Source: GCA-2746795 sp046496595 (GTDB lineage: Bacteria > Chloroflexota > Anaerolineae > Promineifilales > Promineifilaceae). From it: a stretch of DNA of 5,168 nucleotides. The DNA lies in assembly GCA_046496595.1 (NCBI GenBank), contig JAWOGU010000247.1:1-5168 (forward strand), in the 5' to 3' direction. The notes beneath the pieces are model-generated. The model saw only the letters and a program-made list of their open reading frames with translations. It was not told the origin of the DNA and made no database searches. Both the position numbers and the translations under genes were made by a program. This document shows positions 1-4,329 of this stretch, in pieces (positions within the stretch are counted from its first letter, which is position 1; each line of letters opens with the position of its first letter).

Positions 1-356
1 CGATCAAATATCAAGCGCTGCTCAACCTGGAAACGCGCGGCCAGGCCACCTATTATGACGCGGCCAATGACCTGGAGATTGACGTATACGCCCTGCTGGA
101 TGGGATTGAAGCGCCGGATGAACGGAAGGCACGGCCGTTGCAGCAGCTATTAGTCCGCTATTTCAACATGGAAGAACTGCGACAGCTCTGCTTTGATTTG
201 CACATCGATCACGAAATGTGGCCCGATGCAGGCAAACAGGCCCTGACCCGCAATCTGGTGCTGCATTTCTTGAAGCATGGGAGGCTGGCGATCTTGGAAA
301 AGAAGATAGGAGAGGAACGACCTCACGCTTACTTCTCGACTGTTCATGATTTTTGA
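1..356 (+). CDS. C-terminal part of an effector-associated-domain (EAD) protein, 5' end outside window
   Basis: The reading frame is open from the window edge (first full codon at 3) to TGA at 354-356, giving 117 visible residues; a TTG at 138 is not a convincing start because the frame continues upstream. The first ~45 residues are helical and unassigned. The rest contains the block YFNMEELRQLCFDL, followed by an acidic/aromatic stretch (HIDHEMW), a K..LTRNLV helix and a GRL turn. From family knowledge this resembles the small alpha-helical effector-associated (Death-like) domains of bacterial NTP-dependent conflict systems, which join effectors such as proteases or TIR domains to signalling partners by homotypic contacts. 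It ends with a short charged tail (GEERPHAYF), as often seen in such proteins. The effector part would be upstream and is not visible. The EAD subtype number cannot be given from sequence alone. Confidence 0.72.
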   Translation, partial: IKYQALLNLETRGQATYYDAANDLEIDVYALLDGIEAPDERKARPLQQLLVRYFNMEELRQLCFDLHIDHEMWPDAGKQALTRNLVLHFLKHGRLAILEKKIGEERPHAYFSTVHDF

Positions 357-385
357 TTGCAAACTATAGTTAGCGCCACTATACT
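357..385 (+). promoter_or_regulatory. Sigma-70-type promoter of the HI1420-like antidote gene
   Basis: TTGCAA at 357-362 and TATACT at 380-385 are separated by exactly 17 bases, close to consensus. The -35 box begins at the first base after the upstream stop codon, so the antidote gene can be transcribed independently of the EAD gene. The predicted start is near 392, leaving a leader of about 27 bases that contains AGGAG at 404-408. Confidence 0.6.
365..383. promoter_or_regulatory. Inverted repeat over the -10 box, likely autoregulatory operator
   Basis: TATAGT (365-370) and ACTATA (378-383) are perfect inverted repeats with a 7-base spacer. The right arm covers most of the -10 hexamer (380-385). 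Antitoxins with a helix-turn-helix of this family usually repress their own promoter through such a palindrome. That binding role is inferred; only the repeat and its position are seen. Confidence 0.45.
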
Positions 386-418
386 GCCAGGAAGAGAATT
401 GGCAGGAGTATCAAGCTC

Positions 419-736
419 ATGACTGATTACCGTACCCTGGACGACGTCACCGTCGAATACTTCACCCAACACCCTGAAGAGATCGATGCCTTCCTCAATG
501 AAACCTTCGCCGAATACGCGGAAGATGGCGACTCGGCCGCCCTGCTTTCCGCGCTGCGCATCATCGCCCGCGTCAAAGGCATCTCCACAATGGCGGAAGA
601 AGTGGGCATGACGCGGCAGGGTCTGCAAAAGGCGCTGTCTGCCAAGGGCAATCCCCGCCTGGACAATATCAACGCCATTATGAAGGCGATGGGCTACCAG
701 CTTATGCCCCATCCCCTGGAGAATGCAGCCGCCTAG
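419..736 (+). CDS. HI1420-type addiction module antidote (HigA-like helix-turn-helix), orphan
   Basis: A 105-residue protein that fits the 'probable addiction module antidote protein' family (HI1420 type, TIGR02684-like). The N-terminal ~30 residues match the usual 'hPEEIxAFLNExF' lead-in, followed by DGDSAALLSALRIIARVKG and a helix-turn-helix at about residues 55-95 (MAEEVGMTRQGLQKALS, then GNPRLDNINAIMKAMG). Such proteins neutralise a RelE/ParE-like toxin (HI1419 type), normally encoded directly upstream with a few bases between them. Here the upstream gene is an unrelated EAD protein and the 112 bases downstream hold no toxin, so it is an orphan antidote. The ATG at 419 follows AGGAG (404-408) at 10 bases and has its own promoter, so expression still looks possible. 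It may act as a DNA-binding repressor or neutralise a toxin encoded elsewhere. Confidence 0.85.
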   Translation: MTDYRTLDDVTVEYFTQHPEEIDAFLNETFAEYAEDGDSAALLSALRIIARVKGISTMAEEVGMTRQGLQKALSAKGNPRLDNINAIMKAMGYQLMPHPLENAAA

Positions 737-801
737 CCCCCGGCCCCTGCCTCGCCTCAAGGTGAAAATGTATTGACCCTAAAAAATCAAAACAAATCAT
801 C

Positions 802-810
802 TGTTACAAT
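802..810 (+). promoter_or_regulatory. Extended -10 promoter of the DUF433 gene
   Basis: TGTTACAAT at 802-810 is a TGn-TACAAT extended -10 element in an A-rich stretch (779-800). No good -35 lies at the usual distance; TTGACC at 773-778 is 26 bases upstream and too far. Transcription would start near 817, giving a leader of about 32 bases with TGGAGG at 835-840. Confidence 0.5.
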
Positions 811-848
811 AGGGGAGAAAGTCACAAAAAGTTGTGGAGGCATGTTTA

Positions 849-1076
849 ATGAAAGATGTAGAGTTGCTTGAACGCATCACCATGAACCCCAACGTGATGG
901 TTGGCAAACCAGTGATTAGAGGAACACGGCTCACTGTTGAATTCATTCTGAACCTGTTGGCTCATGGGGCCACCGCAGCCGAGATTCTGGAGGAATATGA
1001 CGGATTAACTCCAGAGGACATTCAGGCTTGCTTTTTGTTTGCCTCCCGGTCGATTGAGAATATGGAAACAAATTGA
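849..1076 (+). CDS. DUF433 family antitoxin (VapB-like) missing an intact partner
   Basis: A 75-residue protein with the DUF433 signature: a short N-terminal helix (LLERITMNPNVMVGKP), then VIRGTRLTVEFILNLLAHG, AAEILEEYDGLTPEDIQACFLFA. DUF433 proteins carry a winged or simple helix-turn-helix and are the antitoxin halves of modules with DUF5615 PIN-like toxins. The ATG at 849 was chosen over the GTG at 834 because TGGAGG (835-840) then sits 8 bases upstream as a strong ribosome binding site. The expected toxin should follow within a few bases, but only its distal codons are present (see 1054-1140). The protein ends SRSIENMETN, where relatives usually run a few residues further, so the deletion that removed the toxin probably also clipped this C-terminus. 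Role in the cell: DNA-binding autorepressor and former antitoxin. Confidence 0.88.
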   Translation: MKDVELLERITMNPNVMVGKPVIRGTRLTVEFILNLLAHGATAAEILEEYDGLTPEDIQACFLFASRSIENMETN

Positions 1077-1140
1077 AGCCAACCTGACCGATCATTTTAT
1101 TGTCGTCACTGAAAACCGCGTTTGGTCTCTACGGCCGTCA
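1054..1140 (+). pseudogene. C-terminal remnant of a DUF5615 PIN-like toxin
   Basis: In the frame one base ahead of the DUF433 gene, 1054-1140 reads as WKQIEANLTDHFIVVTENRV and a short tail (WSLRPS). The 'hxxHFIVVTExRVR' block is the typical C-terminal end of DUF5615 toxins, the usual partners of DUF433. The start codon and the acidic PIN-like catalytic residues of the N-terminal part are absent. The remnant overlaps the last ~7 codons of the DUF433 gene, which indicates an internal deletion that fused the end of the antitoxin gene to the end of the toxin gene. No start or ribosome binding site is visible, so this is not an expressed gene. The assignment rests on one short motif plus the matching gene order. 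Confidence 0.6.
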
Positions 1141-1149
1141 ACGTCACCA

Positions 1150-1178
1150 TTGACAATGCCCTACAATGTAACTACACT
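1150..1178 (+). promoter_or_regulatory. Strong promoter of brnT, predicted leaderless transcript
   Basis: A perfect -35 TTGACA (1150-1155) and -10 TACACT (1173-1178) are separated by 17 bases. The -10 box ends 3 bases before ATG 1182 and 6 bases before ATG 1185, so a start at the usual distance falls on about 1185, i.e. on the start codon. No Shine-Dalgarno sequence precedes the ATG, which agrees with a leaderless mRNA. Confidence 0.6.
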
Positions 1179-1181
1179 ATC

Positions 1182-1469
1182 ATGATGAAATCTTTGCGCT
1201 TCGCCTGGGACCCGGCCAAAGCCGAAACCAATTTACGCAAACACGACGTCTCTTTTGCCGAAGCACAAACTATTTTTTATGATGAAAACGCCATCGAATT
1301 TTACGATGACGAGCATTCAGAGTGGGAAGACCGCTTTTTGCTGCTAGGAATCAGTTCCAGGCTGCGCCTGCTCATCGTCTGCCACTGCTACCGCGCCGAT
1401 GATGGCGTAATCCGTCTCATTTCAGCCCGCAAAGCGACCCAGCAAGAAGCAGCCCACTATCAAAGGTGA
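1182..1469 (+). CDS. brnT: BrnT family type II toxin (RelE-like ribonuclease)
   Basis: A 95-residue protein with the full BrnT layout: FAWDPAKAETNLRKHDVSF at residues 7-25, AxTIFYDENA, the DDEHSEWEDRFLLLGIS strand-turn around 42-58, LRLLIVCHCY, and the C-terminal IRLISARKATQQEAAHY. BrnT toxins are RelE-fold ribonucleases that stop translation and are neutralised by BrnA. The conserved basic and aromatic positions appear intact, with no frameshift or internal stop, and the length is normal. ATG 1182/1185 was chosen because the homology starts there; the frame extends upstream to a GTG at 1122, but that stretch overlaps the toxin remnant and promoter. The gene ends 4 bases before brnA, a typical operon arrangement, but that brnA is broken, so the toxin appears to lack its cognate antitoxin. 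Confidence 0.88.
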   Translation: MMKSLRFAWDPAKAETNLRKHDVSFAEAQTIFYDENAIEFYDDEHSEWEDRFLLLGISSRLRLLIVCHCYRADDGVIRLISARKATQQEAAHYQR

Positions 1470-1473
1470 TCAT

Positions 1474-1701
1474 ATGATGGAAGAAGAACAAGAATGGGAC
1501 TTGTCCAAAATGAAATCCCGGCCCAATCCTTACGCCAAACAGCTCAAAAAGCAGCTCACGCTGCGCGTCAGCCCGGATGTCATCGCCTATTTCAAAGCAA
1601 TGGCTTAAGAAACCGGCATCCCCTATCAAAGCCTCATCAATCTGTATTTACTGGACTGTGTTAACTCACAGCGCACCTTGCAATTGTCCTGGGAAGCATA
1701 A
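1474..1701 (+). pseudogene. brnA: brnA antitoxin interrupted by an in-frame stop codon
   Basis: The frame from ATG 1474 (or 1477, preceded by AAAGGTGA at 1462-1469) encodes 44 residues and then TAA at 1606-1608. The same frame continues for 30 more codons to TAA at 1699-1701. Joined, the pieces give a normal BrnA/CopG-like antitoxin: the acidic N-terminus, NPYAKQLKKQLTLRV (the DNA-binding beta strand), SPDVIAYFKAMA (helix 1), then ETGIPYQSLINLYLLDC (turn and helix 2). Relatives usually have Glu where the TAA stands, so one GAA-to-TAA change would explain the break. The 44-residue product keeps the strand and helix 1 but lacks helix 2, which is needed for the ribbon-helix-helix dimer and for antitoxin stability. 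No frameshift is seen and no good restart codon follows the stop, so this looks like a recent nonsense mutation. A sequencing error is the main alternative. Confidence 0.82.
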
Positions 1702-1725
1702 AGCCGCCGAAAATGGCAAGCCGTC

Positions 1726-2004
1726 ATGTCAAACATCCGCTTTGAAGAGTGGGAAGCCGAACAGCTGCAAGACCAGGCATTCCGCAAAATCGCGGATTTG
1801 ATGGAACCCGGCTACCAGGTCGCCCGTTTACGCCTCCAAAAAGGTCTCACCCAGGCTGAGTTGGCCGAACTGGTCGGGTCGCATCAATCCAGCATCGCCC
1901 GCCTGGAAAGCGGCCGGGTAGCGCCGCGTGTCTCCTTTTTGCAGAAAGTCGTGGAAGCCCTGGGCGGCGAACTGGAAATCAAAATCTCCTACAGCGCGAT
2001 GTAG
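1726..2004 (+). CDS. HigA-type XRE helix-turn-helix antitoxin/repressor, orphan
   Basis: A 92-residue protein with an N-terminal extension (FEEWEAEQLQDQAFRKIADLMEPGYQ) and an XRE helix-turn-helix at about residues 31-82: VARLRLQKGLTQAELAELVG, SSIARLESGR, then SFLQKVVEALGGELEI. This layout matches HigA-like antitoxins of HigB (phage Gp49-like) toxins, in which the toxin gene precedes the antitoxin. No toxin lies upstream: only 24 bases separate it from the end of the broken brnA, and no clear Shine-Dalgarno is visible, so translation may depend on transcripts reading through from the brnT promoter. It could be a plain DNA-binding regulator, or a second-hand antitoxin for a toxin such as BrnT; the latter is speculation. 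Confidence 0.85.
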   Translation: MSNIRFEEWEAEQLQDQAFRKIADLMEPGYQVARLRLQKGLTQAELAELVGSHQSSIARLESGRVAPRVSFLQKVVEALGGELEIKISYSAM

Positions 2005-2029
2005 CCCCTTGCTCCCCCCTCTCCCCATT

Positions 2030-2050
2030 TGCTATCCTATCTCCATAGCA
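2030..2050. repeat. Short inverted repeat downstream of the XRE gene
   Basis: TGCTAT (2030-2035) and ATAGCA (2045-2050) form a perfect 6-base inverted repeat around a 9-base loop, 26 bases after the XRE stop codon. No T-run follows, so it is not a classical terminator. It may be an operator or chance. Confidence 0.3.
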
Positions 2051-2120
2051 CATTCATTACGCCCCTTTGCACTCGCCTGGATTCCCCCAGGAACGGCCGT
2101 TGATGGAGGGGCAGGTGTTG

Positions 2121-2152
2121 ATGCACAGGAGTGCATTGTTGGCGCGCCAACA
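2121..2152. repeat. Two abutting hairpins in the 2005-2235 intergenic region
   Basis: ATGCAC-AGGA-GTGCAT (2121-2136) is a 6-bp stem with a 4-base loop. It is followed without any gap by TGTTGGCGCGCCAACA (2137-2152), a perfect 16-bp palindrome. The pair lies in a 231-base gene-free stretch between two AACGGCCGTT copies (2092-2101 and 2187-2196). No U-tract follows, so rho-independent termination is unlikely. An RNA structure, recombination site or protein-binding site are possible; nothing in the sequence decides between them. Confidence 0.5.
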
Positions 2153-2182
2153 GGTGACGGTTTCAGAAATGACGTTTTGTGG

Positions 2183-2211
2183 TTGAAACGGCCGTTGGGA
2201 GGTGGTATATT
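2183..2211 (+). promoter_or_regulatory. Promoter of the SpoIIAA/STAS-like gene
   Basis: TTGAAA (2183-2188) and TATATT (2206-2211) are 17 bases apart, and TG at 2203-2204 makes the -10 an extended one, so this is the best promoter in the window. The palindrome AACGGCCGTT (2187-2196) overlaps the end of the -35 box and the spacer. The predicted start is near 2218, leaving a leader of about 18 bases with GAGGG (2225-2229). Confidence 0.65.
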
Positions 2212-2235
2212 AAAAAACACAAGTGAGGGCCAATC

Positions 2236-2613
2236 ATGAATTACAAAACATTTTTGTCGGAAAATGGAAAATACGTAATTTGTGAAGTCACCGGCTTGAT
2301 AACTCAAGAGAATTCTCACGAGTTTACAGAGGCATCAAATCGGTTACTTTATGCCGCAAATGTCAAACGACTTCTAACTGATGTTAGGAATGCTACGAAT
2401 GAGCTAAGCGTTTCCCAGAATTACAAATATGCTTATAAAGATATGGAAGACCTAAATCTCCGAAGAGATATTCGTTCTGCAATTCTGACGAGTAAGGGTG
2501 ATAGAAGTCACGATTTTGTAGAAACAGTAGCTCAAAACGCTGGGTACAACGTACGAATATTCAGCGACGAAGAGGCTGCTATCGCATGGCTCAGTGAAGA
2601 TATGCTTGACTGA
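2236..2613 (+). CDS. Small SpoIIAA/STAS-like domain protein
   Basis: A 125-residue soluble protein with the layout of the SpoIIAA-like/STAS superfamily: an N-terminal strand and edge (GKYVICEVTGLIT, residues 11-23), a helix (HEFTEASNRLLYAANVK), the central strand RLLTDVRNA (45-53), a helix, a second strand RRDIRSAILTS, and the C-terminal ETVAQNAGYNVRIFSDEEAAIAWL (95-119), which closely matches members of this family. These proteins are often single-domain and of unknown partner; there is no kinase or anti-sigma gene next to it to suggest partner switching. The ATG at 2236 follows GAGGG by 6 bases and a strong promoter. The gene is clearly more AT-rich and uses more A/T-ending codons than its neighbours, which suggests separate acquisition. 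It is a single-gene unit, with 84 bases before the next gene. Confidence 0.7.
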   Translation: MNYKTFLSENGKYVICEVTGLITQENSHEFTEASNRLLYAANVKRLLTDVRNATNELSVSQNYKYAYKDMEDLNLRRDIRSAILTSKGDRSHDFVETVAQNAGYNVRIFSDEEAAIAWLSEDMLD

Positions 2614-2661
2614 AAGCTGGCTCAGCACGGTTCATAATTCCGTATAACTTTCTCTCTTCAA

Positions 2662-2691
2662 TTGAACTAACCAGAACACCTGTGCTACCAT
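2662..2691 (+). promoter_or_regulatory. Promoter of the terminase genes, predicted leaderless transcript
   Basis: TTGAAC (2662-2667) and TACCAT (2686-2691) are 18 bases apart, with TG at 2683-2684 making an extended -10. The -10 box ends 6 bases before ATG 2698, so the expected transcription start is the A of that ATG. No Shine-Dalgarno is present. This mirrors the arrangement before brnT. Confidence 0.5.
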
Positions 2692-2697
2692 GATACC

Positions 2698-3429
2698 ATG
2701 CACAGCACCGACAACGGCCGTTCCCTGTGGGAGTGCCAGCCCTGGGACACCAACGCCAGCTACCAGGCGTTCAAGGACTACTATCTGCCGGCCGAAGAAC
2801 CCGGCCGGCTCGCCAACGCCTACCGCGACTATAGGCGTCAAATGGGCGCCAAACAGGCGTCAACAAAAGTACCGGGCACCTGGTCGGCCTGGTCACGCGG
2901 TCGCCATCCTACCTCTGGCGAACCCCTCCCCGGCGCGGCCACCTGGGCCGAACGCGCCGCCGCCTTCGACGCCCACGTCGCCCAGGAAGAACTGAAGCAG
3001 CTGGCGGCCGCCAAAGCGCGCAACAAACAGCAGCGCATGCGCGTCCTCGAAGGCGCCCTGACCCAACTGACCCTCGTCTGGAGCCAACTCGACTACCGGC
3101 CGAAACTGACCCCAGACGGCCGTTTAGCCACCCCTGAATTACCCTCCTTCCGCGACGCCACGGCCGCCACCAGAGCCATCCTCACCGAACTCAGAACCGA
3201 ATACGACGACGTGCCCGCCCAGCAGGTCCAGCTTGCCGGACCCGACGGCCGTTCTTTACCCATGCCCGGCTACACGGCCGGCTACGATTTCTCGGACCTC
3301 AATGATGATGAACTCCTCGACCGCATCCGCGAGTATGAATCGCGTCGAACTGGAACAGTACCTGGCCCTGCTGATGGAGCAGGAGCGCCGGGAACGGGAA
3401 CAGACACGGACCCGGTTACTGGCGGCTAA
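2698..3429 (+). CDS. Phage terminase small subunit-like protein
   Basis: A 243-residue protein. The first ~100 residues follow a pattern seen in phage-type terminase small subunits: an aromatic lead-in (LWECQPWDTNASYQAFKDYY), a middle stretch (RLANAYRDYRRQMG), then SAWSRG, and the block ATWAERAAAFDAHVAQEEL (81-99) typical of the end of the DNA-binding region. A charged helix rich in K/Q/R follows (about 95-130), which could form an oligomerising coiled coil. Small subunits recognise phage DNA and load it on the large subunit. The identification is supported mainly by the terminase large subunit gene that starts inside it. The last ~30 residues are rich in G, T, P and A and are read across the start of the large subunit gene, so they may be an accident of overlap. 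ATG 2698 was chosen over an out-of-frame ATG at 2690. Confidence 0.62.
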   Translation: MHSTDNGRSLWECQPWDTNASYQAFKDYYLPAEEPGRLANAYRDYRRQMGAKQASTKVPGTWSAWSRGRHPTSGEPLPGAATWAERAAAFDAHVAQEELKQLAAAKARNKQQRMRVLEGALTQLTLVWSQLDYRPKLTPDGRLATPELPSFRDATAATRAILTELRTEYDDVPAQQVQLAGPDGRSLPMPGYTAGYDFSDLNDDELLDRIREYESRRTGTVPGPADGAGAPGTGTDTDPVTGG

Positions 3430-4222
3430 GAATAACGGCCGTTTGACCCCGGCCGTCGTCGCCGACTTCGCCCAGCTGCTGATCACCGACGACCACGGCC
3501 GTCCGATCCGGCCGGCGGCCCACCACTGGCTCTGGCTGCACCTGATGTGCAACGAGGACATCAAGAAGCTGCTGATCATCGCCCCGCCGGAGTCGGCCAA
3601 GACCACCTGGCTGCTGGCTTACCTGGGCGCCCACGTCGCCTTCTATCCGGAGTGGCCGCGCATCATGGCGGCCGTTTCCGGCGAAGTAGCGGCCAAGCGC
3701 AGCCAGTCCCTGCGCCTGATGGCCGAATCCCCCGAATTCCAGGCAACCTTCCCCGACCTGAAGCAGGCCGTGGGCATGAAGTGGACCCAGGAGGAATGGT
3801 CGATTGCCCCTCACGGCGGGCTGCCCCGACCCGGCCGTATTCACCCCAGCTTCTTCGCCACCGGCGTGCAGGGGGGCGTCATCGGCAGCCGGGCGCGCCT
3901 GGCCGTGGGCGACGACATCCTGGACCACGAGAATACGCGCACGGCCCACCAACGGGAAATCGTCCACGATTGGTTCCACAAGAGCTTCCTGAGCCGGCGC
4001 ATGAGCCGCGTCGGCCGCAGCATTGTCATCGGCACGGCCTGGCATCACGACGACACGTATGCCCGGATGCGCAATGGAGGAGACTGGGTAGTGTGTCATG
4101 TGCCGCTGTTGAGCGAGAGTGGTTCTGTTATTGCGAACGTGTGGTATCCGGAAGGGTATGAGGGGGAGCGGCTGGGAACGGCCGTTGGGGAGGCTGCGGC
4201 CAGATTGGAGGTGGAGGTGTAA
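3335..4222 (+). CDS. Phage terminase large subunit, ATPase domain only (truncated)
   Basis: A 295-residue protein containing the terminase ATPase core. A Walker A-like IIAPPESAKTTW lies at residues 81-92 (K89, T90), an adenine/structural segment follows (FYPEWPRIMAAVSGEVAAKRSQSL), the GVIGSRARLAVGDDILDHE Walker B segment is at 181-199 (D193, D194), and the coupling motif IGTAWHHDD is at 232-240. This motor packages phage DNA into capsids. Full-length relatives usually have 400-550 residues with a C-terminal RNase H-like nuclease domain; here the protein ends shortly after the WYPEGYEGERLG segment, so that domain is missing. ATG 3335 was chosen because the upstream frame back to 3233 is unlike terminase and lies inside the small subunit gene; ATG 3374 is an alternative. 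It overlaps the small subunit gene by 95 bases. The last ~140 bases are markedly G-rich and C-poor. Probably a decayed prophage gene. Confidence 0.82.
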   Translation: MNRVELEQYLALLMEQERREREQTRTRLLAAKNNGRLTPAVVADFAQLLITDDHGRPIRPAAHHWLWLHLMCNEDIKKLLIIAPPESAKTTWLLAYLGAHVAFYPEWPRIMAAVSGEVAAKRSQSLRLMAESPEFQATFPDLKQAVGMKWTQEEWSIAPHGGLPRPGRIHPSFFATGVQGGVIGSRARLAVGDDILDHENTRTAHQREIVHDWFHKSFLSRRMSRVGRSIVIGTAWHHDDTYARMRNGGDWVVCHVPLLSESGSVIANVWYPEGYEGERLGTAVGEAAARLEVEV

Positions 4223-4329
4223 TGATGGGTGTCACTGGTAATTTTTCCAGGGAGGAGGGGTTGGAGCAGGTTGCTTTGAGGTCGTTTATCATGGGGAATG
4301 AGTGACGTTTGTTAGGTGACGTACTTAGT

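Larger units (their letters stand above)
131..4186. repeat. Highly iterated palindrome AACGGCCGTT / ACGGCCGT (10 copies)
   Basis: The full 10-mer AACGGCCGTT occurs at 2092-2101, 2187-2196, 2713-2722, 3434-3443 and 4177-4186. The 8-base core ACGGCCGT also occurs at 131-138, 1131-1138, 3116-3123, 3245-3252 and 3495-3502. The chance expectation for an 8-mer in 5.2 kb is well below one. Copies lie both inside genes, in different reading frames, and between genes. This resembles the HIP1 type of genome-wide iterated palindrome known in cyanobacteria, but with a different sequence. The span given covers first to last copy. Confidence 0.7.

Noticed and set aside
344..760. Long minus-strand open frame (138 codons) over the antidote gene
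   Set aside because: It is antisense to a well-supported HI1420-type antidote, and its translation is rich in G, H and R without any recognisable domain.
1606..1608. Stop-codon recoding of TAA in brnA
   Set aside because: TAA is used as a normal terminator by neighbouring genes (for example 3427-3429 and 4220-4222), and no recoding signal is evident; a point mutation is simpler.
1577..1801. 74-codon + strand frame spanning the broken brnA and the XRE gene start
   Set aside because: It is out of frame with both recognisable genes and has no homology features.
2092..2196. Integron attC site suggested by palindromes and GTTG/CAAC elements
   Set aside because: No convincing paired R and L boxes with the usual asymmetric stem are visible, and the genes are not spaced like cassettes.
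2032..2319. Minus-strand 95-codon frame over the intergenic region and STAS-like gene start
   Set aside because: It overlaps a strong + strand promoter and the start of a recognisable gene, with no domain or ribosome binding site of its own.
3416..4099. Minus-strand open frame of 227 codons over the terminase large subunit gene
   Set aside because: It mirrors a gene with clear Walker motifs; high GC gives long antisense frames, and its translation has no recognisable family.
3547..4161. Second + strand frame of 204 codons within the terminase large subunit gene
   Set aside because: The arginine/proline/glycine-rich translation is typical of an out-of-frame reading of a GC-rich gene.
4222..4305. 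27-codon frame starting in the TAATG overlap with the terminase large subunit stop
   Set aside because: It could be translationally coupled, but the product is very short, matches nothing I recognise, and lies in the G-rich compositional anomaly.
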